Positions 9,644 through 12,888 of a stretch of DNA of 12,888 bases are shown here, in pieces. A program made the translations under genes and the position numbers. Each line of letters opens with the position of its first letter. Within the stretch, counting starts at the first letter, position 1. The DNA is from CAZAEL01 sp964484135 (lineage in GTDB: Bacteria > Elusimicrobiota > Elusimicrobia > FEN-1173): assembly GCA_964484135.1 (NCBI GenBank), contig CAZAEL010000058.1, forward strand, positions 1-12,888. Direction: 5' to 3'. The notes under the pieces were generated by a model. The model had not been told where the DNA came from. It saw only the letters and a program-made list of their open reading frames with translations, and did not search any database.

Positions 9644-9717
9644 TTTTCACTTCGCGCTTCCCACTTTTAACGCCTTTGTCTCTTTCAACTTCTCATTTCC
9701 CGCCTCGCGCCTTCCAC
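9644..9717 (+). repeat. Degenerate heptamer array, TTCTCAC orientation
   Basis: A run of four 7-base units (TTTTCAC, TTCGCGC, TTCCCAC, TTTTAAC; 9644-9671), an 11-base interruption, and a run of five (TTTCAAC, TTCTCAT, TTCCCGC, CTCGCGC, CTTCCAC; 9683-9717). It ends 7 bases before the mutL ATG and leaves no Shine-Dalgarno sequence. Together with 9577-9611 it forms an imperfect inverted pair. Confidence 0.55.
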
Positions 9718-9724
9718 TTTGACA

Positions 9725-11554
9725 ATGCCCATCCGTAAACTTTCCGAAGAGGTCATCCGCCGCATCGCCGCCGGCGAGGTGGTCGAACGCCCGGCCTCCG
9801 TGCTCAAGGAACTCCTGGAAAACGCCCTGGACGCGGGCGCCCGCTCCGTCACCGTGGAGTGGGAGGGCGCGGGCCGCAAGAAGATCCGCGTCACGGACGA
9901 CGGCCGCGGCATGGCGCCCGAGGACGTGCCCCTGGCCTTGGAGCGCCACGCCACCTCCAAGATCGGCTCCTGGGAGGATTTGGAGAAGCTGGACACCTTC
10001 GGCTTCCGGGGGGAGGCCCTGCCCTCCATCGCGGCCGTGTCCCGGTTCCGGCTGGTGACGCGGACGGCCCAGGCCCGCGAAGGCTGGTCCGTGGAGGAAG
10101 AGGGGGGGAAGAAACGGCGCGAAGGCCCGGCCGGCGCCCCGCCCGGCACCACCGTGGCGGTGGAGGACCTGTTTTTCAGCACGCCCGCCCGTCACAAGTT
10201 CCTCAAATCCGACGCCACCGAGCGGGGGCTCCTGCTCCGCACCGTCGAAGACACCGCCCTCGCCGCCCTGCACGTCCGTTTCCAGGTGTTCGCCGAGGGC
10301 AAGGAGATCCTGTCCCTGCCCGCCGCGCGCAAGGACGCCCCGCCGGAGGAGGCCCTGCGGGAACGGCTGGAGGCCCTCTGGGGCAAGGGCCGGCTGGGCG
10401 CCCTGAAAAAAGTCCGGCAAACGGGCCGGTTCCTCACGCTCTGGGGGTGGATCTCGGACGTCCATTCCCACCAGGGCAGCGGCCGGTACCAGCGGTTCTT
10501 CGTCAACCGGCGCGCCGTGACGAGCCGCCGCCTCACCCACGGGCTGTACGAAGCGTACCGGGGCAGCCTGCTGGTGGGGCGCCATCCCCTGGCCGCGCTC
10601 TTTTTGGAGGTGGACCCGGCCCTGGTGGACGTGAACGTGCACCCGGCCAAGCGGGAGGTGCGGTTTTCCCATGAGGAAGAGGTCCACGGGTTCCTGATCC
10701 GCTCCCTTCAGACGGCCCTGTCCGGGCCCGCGGACATGCCCTCGGCCCTGCCCCGGGGGGGAGGCCCCTCGGCCTCGGACGCCACCCCGGGCCGGGCCCC
10801 TTCCTTCGGCTATTCAGGGGGGAAAGGAACGCCTTCTTGGGCCGAAAGCCGGGCCGCGTACGCGGTCCAGGCCCCCCCGGCCCCGGCTGTTCCGGCGCAG
10901 GATTCCCTTTGGGGAAAAGGGAAAGAAAAAGAAGAATTCGGTTTAGAAAACACGGAAAAAGATTTACATATAAACGTTTTTAAAGAATCAAAACCGGAAC
11001 CATTGATGCAGTTGGACGGCACCTACATCCTGGCCCGGCTGAACGACCAGTTTTTCATCTTCGACCAGCACGCGGCCGCGGAGCGGGTCCTGTACGAAAA
11101 ACTGTCCGAGGCGGCCAAAAACGAGACACCCCACCGCCAGACCCTCCTGCTCCCCTGGGTGTGGGAGCCCTCCCTTCAAATCGCGGCCGTGATCAAGGAC
11201 CATTTGGAAAACCTGGGCCGGCTGGGCTATGAGCTGGAGCCCTTCGGCCCCCAATCCTATCGCGTCAAGGCCGTGCCCGGCGCCCTGGGGGACTCTCCCC
11301 GCGTGCGGGAACTCCTGGAAGGGCTGGCCGAGGACCTGGCGCAGGAAACCATCCCACGCCAATGGGACGCCATCCTGGTCCGCGCCGCCTGCCGGGGCTC
11401 GGTCAAGGCCGGCGACCTTTTGAAAACCCCCGAAATGGCCAAGGTCCTGACGGAGCTGCAGGCCTGCCGCATGCCCTGGTCCTGCCCCCACGGCCGCCCC
11501 ACCTTCCTGCGCCTGTCGCCGGAAGAGCTGGCCAAACGCTTCCGGCGGACCTGA
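9725..11554 (+). CDS. mutL: DNA mismatch repair endonuclease MutL
   Basis: MutL couples mismatch recognition by MutS to strand removal. This 609-residue protein has the GHKL ATPase motifs: the Glu and Asn of KELLENALDAG, DDGRGM, ERHATSK and GFRGEAL. A transducer domain reaches about 320 with NVHPAKREVRF. A Pro/Gly/Ser-rich linker follows (about 325-425). The C-terminal domain has the metal-dependent endonuclease motif DQHAAAERVLYE (447-458), ACR (555-557) and CPHGRP (587-592), plus QTLLLP (472-477), which fits the beta-clamp motif of Bacillus subtilis MutL. It should therefore nick DNA itself, unlike Escherichia coli MutL. I choose ATG 9725 because the family begins MPI...; TTG 9719 would add two residues. 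No Shine-Dalgarno sequence is visible. The linker DNA includes an AT-rich patch (about 10921-10990). Confidence 0.96.
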   Translation: MPIRKLSEEVIRRIAAGEVVERPASVLKELLENALDAGARSVTVEWEGAGRKKIRVTDDGRGMAPEDVPLALERHATSKIGSWEDLEKLDTFGFRGEALPSIAAVSRFRLVTRTAQAREGWSVEEEGGKKRREGPAGAPPGTTVAVEDLFFSTPARHKFLKSDATERGLLLRTVEDTALAALHVRFQVFAEGKEILSLPAARKDAPPEEALRERLEALWGKGRLGALKKVRQTGRFLTLWGWISDVHSHQGSGRYQRFFVNRRAVTSRRLTHGLYEAYRGSLLVGRHPLAALFLEVDPALVDVNVHPAKREVRFSHEEEVHGFLIRSLQTALSGPADMPSALPRGGGPSASDATPGRAPSFGYSGGKGTPSWAESRAAYAVQAPPAPAVPAQDSLWGKGKEKEEFGLENTEKDLHINVFKESKPEPLMQLDGTYILARLNDQFFIFDQHAAAERVLYEKLSEAAKNETPHRQTLLLPWVWEPSLQIAAVIKDHLENLGRLGYELEPFGPQSYRVKAVPGALGDSPRVRELLEGLAEDLAQETIPRQWDAILVRAACRGSVKAGDLLKTPEMAKVLTELQACRMPWSCPHGRPTFLRLSPEELAKRFRRT

Positions 11555-11561
11555 CGCCCCG

Positions 11562-11579
11562 CGCTTCCGGCTTTTTTTT
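11562..11579 (+). terminator. T8 tract after mutL, possible terminator
   Basis: Eight T residues at 11572-11579 follow the GC-rich sequence GCGCTTCCGGC 18 bases after the mutL stop. I could find only short, imperfect stems upstream of it (for example GCGG 11545-11548 with CCGC 11559-11562), so a classical terminator is doubtful. Confidence 0.2.
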
Positions 11580-11597
11580 CACCACACCCCCACACTC

Positions 11598-11605
11598 AAG
11601 GAGGT
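11598..11605 (+). promoter_or_regulatory. Strong Shine-Dalgarno site (AAGGAGGT)
   Basis: A full anti-16S match, AAGGAGGT, lies 4 nt before the ATG at 11610. It is the strongest ribosome-binding site in the window and fixes the start of the small secreted protein. Confidence 0.8.
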
Positions 11606-11609
11606 CCCC

Positions 11610-11933
11610 ATGTCTTTGAACGCCAAACGGTTCGTCCTGGCCCTGGCCCTGTCTTTGTCCGTCCCGTCCCTGCCCGCCGCCCAATTTTCCGACGGCGCGC
11701 TGGTGGATTCCTCGGCCCATGAAGAAACCCTGTCCTTTGACGGCGGACAACGCCTGACCCAGCGCCGCGCCTCGGTGCAGGTGCCGGCGGAATACGGCCG
11801 GCTGGTGGCCGTCACCCCGGGCGCGGGCGGCGCCGTGCTCTGGTTCGAGGCCACGGACGGCGCGGTCCGCAACGTGCGCCTGTCCGCGGACCAGCCCCTG
11901 ATCGTCCGGCGCCGGGGCCAAATGAGCCGCTGA
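11610..11933 (+). CDS. Small secreted protein of unknown function
   Basis: I do not recognise this 107-residue protein. The N-terminus is a classical Sec signal peptide: a basic SLNAKR, the hydrophobic core FVLALALSLSVPSLP, and a likely cleavage after Ala-Ala at about 23-24. The mature part (about 83 residues) is polar with predicted short beta-strands (ASVQVP, GRLVAVTPG, GAVLWFEA, VRNVRLS) and no Cys, so a small periplasmic or surface beta-sandwich is plausible. It has a perfect Shine-Dalgarno sequence, unlike its neighbours. It lies between mutL and miaA, 6 nt before the miaA start and in the same frame. Its product need not relate to repair or tRNA modification. Confidence 0.7.
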   Translation: MSLNAKRFVLALALSLSVPSLPAAQFSDGALVDSSAHEETLSFDGGQRLTQRRASVQVPAEYGRLVAVTPGAGGAVLWFEATDGAVRNVRLSADQPLIVRRRGQMSR

Positions 11934-11939
11934 GTCCTT

Positions 11940-12884
11940 TTGCCGCCCCCACCGGTTCCCATCATCGTCGGCGCCACGGGCACGGGCAAGACCGCCCTGG
12001 CCCTGGCGCTGGCCCGGCAAAACAAGGCGAAGGTGATCTCCGCCGATTCCCGCCAAATCTACCGTCACCTCTCCATCGGCACGGCCAAACCCGCGGGCCG
12101 CTGGGTGAAAGACGACAATCACCCCCTGGGCCGGTACTACGCCGTGGAAGGCGTCCCCCATCATTTGGTGGATTTTCTGGAGCCCACGGACACCTACAGC
12201 GCGGGGCGGTTCGCCAAAGAGGCGGAGGCGTTATTGAACCTGTCCCGGCCCTGGATCATTGTGGGCGGCACGGGCCTGTACCTCCGCGCCCTGGTGGACG
12301 GGCTGGCCCCCCTGCCGCCCCGGGACCCGGCCCTCAGAAAAGCCCTCTTGGAAAAAGCCGAGAAGGACGGCCGAAAGTCACTTCATGAAGAACTGGCGCG
12401 CGTGGACCCGATTGCGGCCCAGGCCATCCCTCCCAACAACATCGCCCGCCTCATCCGCGCCCTGGAGGTGTACCGCCTGACCGGACAGCCTCTTTCCCAA
12501 TGGCAAAAGGAAAGCACCAAACCCTCGCCCCGCGCCTTCCTCTGGATCGGCCTGCGCTGGCCCAAAGAGGTCCTGGAAAAACATCTGCAAGAAAGGTGCC
12601 GTCGCATGATCCGGGAAGGATTTCTGGAAGAAACCAGCGCTCTCCTCAAAGAGGGGATTCCGGCGGACGCCCCGGCCCTGCAGAGCCTGGGGTACCGCTC
12701 CGCCGTGGAACATCTCCAGGGCCGCCTCTCCCGCCAGGAATGGGAAGAACAATTCATCCGCGAAACCCGTTTATACGCCAAACGGCAGATGACCTGGTTC
12801 CGCGCCAACCCCCGCATCCGCTGGCTGGACGTGCCCGGCCCCTTTGACCCGGCCCCACTGGTCTCCAAAATACCGCTTGACTGA
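11940..12884 (+). CDS. miaA: tRNA dimethylallyltransferase MiaA
   Basis: MiaA transfers dimethylallyl from DMAPP to N6 of A37 in tRNAs reading UNN codons and supplies the substrate of MiaB. This 314-residue protein has the P-loop GATGTGKT (11-18), the catalytic DSRQIYR (36-42), GTAKP (47-51), VPHHLVDFLEPTDTYSAGRF (72-91), GGTGLYLRAL (109-118), RALEVYRLTG and the C-terminal TRLYAKRQMTWFR motif. A segment of about 21 residues (52-72) between GTAKP and PHHL is longer than in Escherichia coli. The start is forced to TTG 11940: the same frame has a stop (TGA 11931-11933) just upstream, and no ATG, GTG or other TTG occurs before the P-loop. There is no Shine-Dalgarno sequence, so reinitiation after the upstream gene is likely. 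The gene is complete. Confidence 0.95.
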   Translation: MPPPPVPIIVGATGTGKTALALALARQNKAKVISADSRQIYRHLSIGTAKPAGRWVKDDNHPLGRYYAVEGVPHHLVDFLEPTDTYSAGRFAKEAEALLNLSRPWIIVGGTGLYLRALVDGLAPLPPRDPALRKALLEKAEKDGRKSLHEELARVDPIAAQAIPPNNIARLIRALEVYRLTGQPLSQWQKESTKPSPRAFLWIGLRWPKEVLEKHLQERCRRMIREGFLEETSALLKEGIPADAPALQSLGYRSAVEHLQGRLSRQEWEEQFIRETRLYAKRQMTWFRANPRIRWLDVPGPFDPAPLVSKIPLD

Positions 12885-12888
12885 ATCC

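Noticed and set aside
11123..11142. mutL contains GACACCCCACC, also found at the left edge of the 5' mutS element.
   Set aside because: The match is only 11 bases, it diverges at once, and it falls in conserved coding sequence with no palindrome.
11537..11571. 10-bp direct repeat CGCTTCCGGC at the end of mutL and just after its stop.
   Set aside because: It is short, with no flanking structure or third copy. Chance in GC-rich DNA is the likelier cause.
11931..11933. The stop of the small secreted gene is in the same frame as miaA, so TGA readthrough could give a fusion.
   Set aside because: A signal peptide on a cytoplasmic tRNA enzyme makes no sense, and there is no readthrough context. 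Two separate proteins are the simpler reading.
12153..12164. MiaA has VPHHLVD, similar to the PHHL at the start of the miaB insertion.
   Set aside because: PHHL(I/V)D is a native conserved MiaA motif, and the surrounding DNA is not similar to the element.

Overview
This is a gene-dense, very GC-rich bacterial chromosome segment of housekeeping character. It carries a tRNA-modification and mismatch-repair gene cluster. A lipoprotein signal, a GH23 murein transglycosylase, a LapA-type inner-membrane protein and a DUF4105 protein with a possible barrel-like C-terminus point to a diderm (Gram-negative-type) bacterium. I cannot fix the phylum from sequence alone. An uncultivated lineage such as Elusimicrobiota is a guess. 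No rRNA, tRNA, CRISPR array, transposase or phage gene was seen.

Layout. 1-1354 (+): the 3' part of a DUF4105-type envelope protein. 1338-2204 (-): a lipoprotein alpha/beta hydrolase that converges on it and overlaps it by 17 bp. 2205-2359: a divergent promoter region. 2360-3715 (+): a PurD-like ATP-grasp protein. 3803-9015 (+): a tight run of miaB, a lapA-like gene, an slt-like gene and mutS, joined by a 4-base overlap, a 53-base gap and an 8-base overlap. 9058-9573 (+): a PilZ protein with a Cys-rich tail. 9574-9724: an intergenic region built from degenerate heptamers in inverted orientation. 9725-12884 (+): mutL, a small secreted protein and miaA.

How the genes work together. MiaA prenylates A37 of tRNAs that read UNN codons, and MiaB then methylthiolates the same base. 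MutS and MutL form the mismatch-repair pair. MutL keeps the endonuclease motifs, and both proteins carry candidate beta-clamp motifs, which fits a methylation-independent, clamp-directed system.

Main discovery candidate: a family of small palindromic elements inserted inside protein-coding genes. A 60-bp element sits in frame in miaB (4280-4339) and again in mutS (6673-6732), 53 of 60 bases identical. It adds 20 codons at a domain boundary in each protein. A third, partly related copy lies at the start of mutS (6200-6261), read in a different frame and flanked by 14-bp direct repeats. This recalls the Rickettsia palindromic elements, which also persist as in-frame protein insertions. Secondary signals are -10 boxes placed 6-8 nt before start codons, suggesting leaderless mRNAs, and the heptamer array before mutL.
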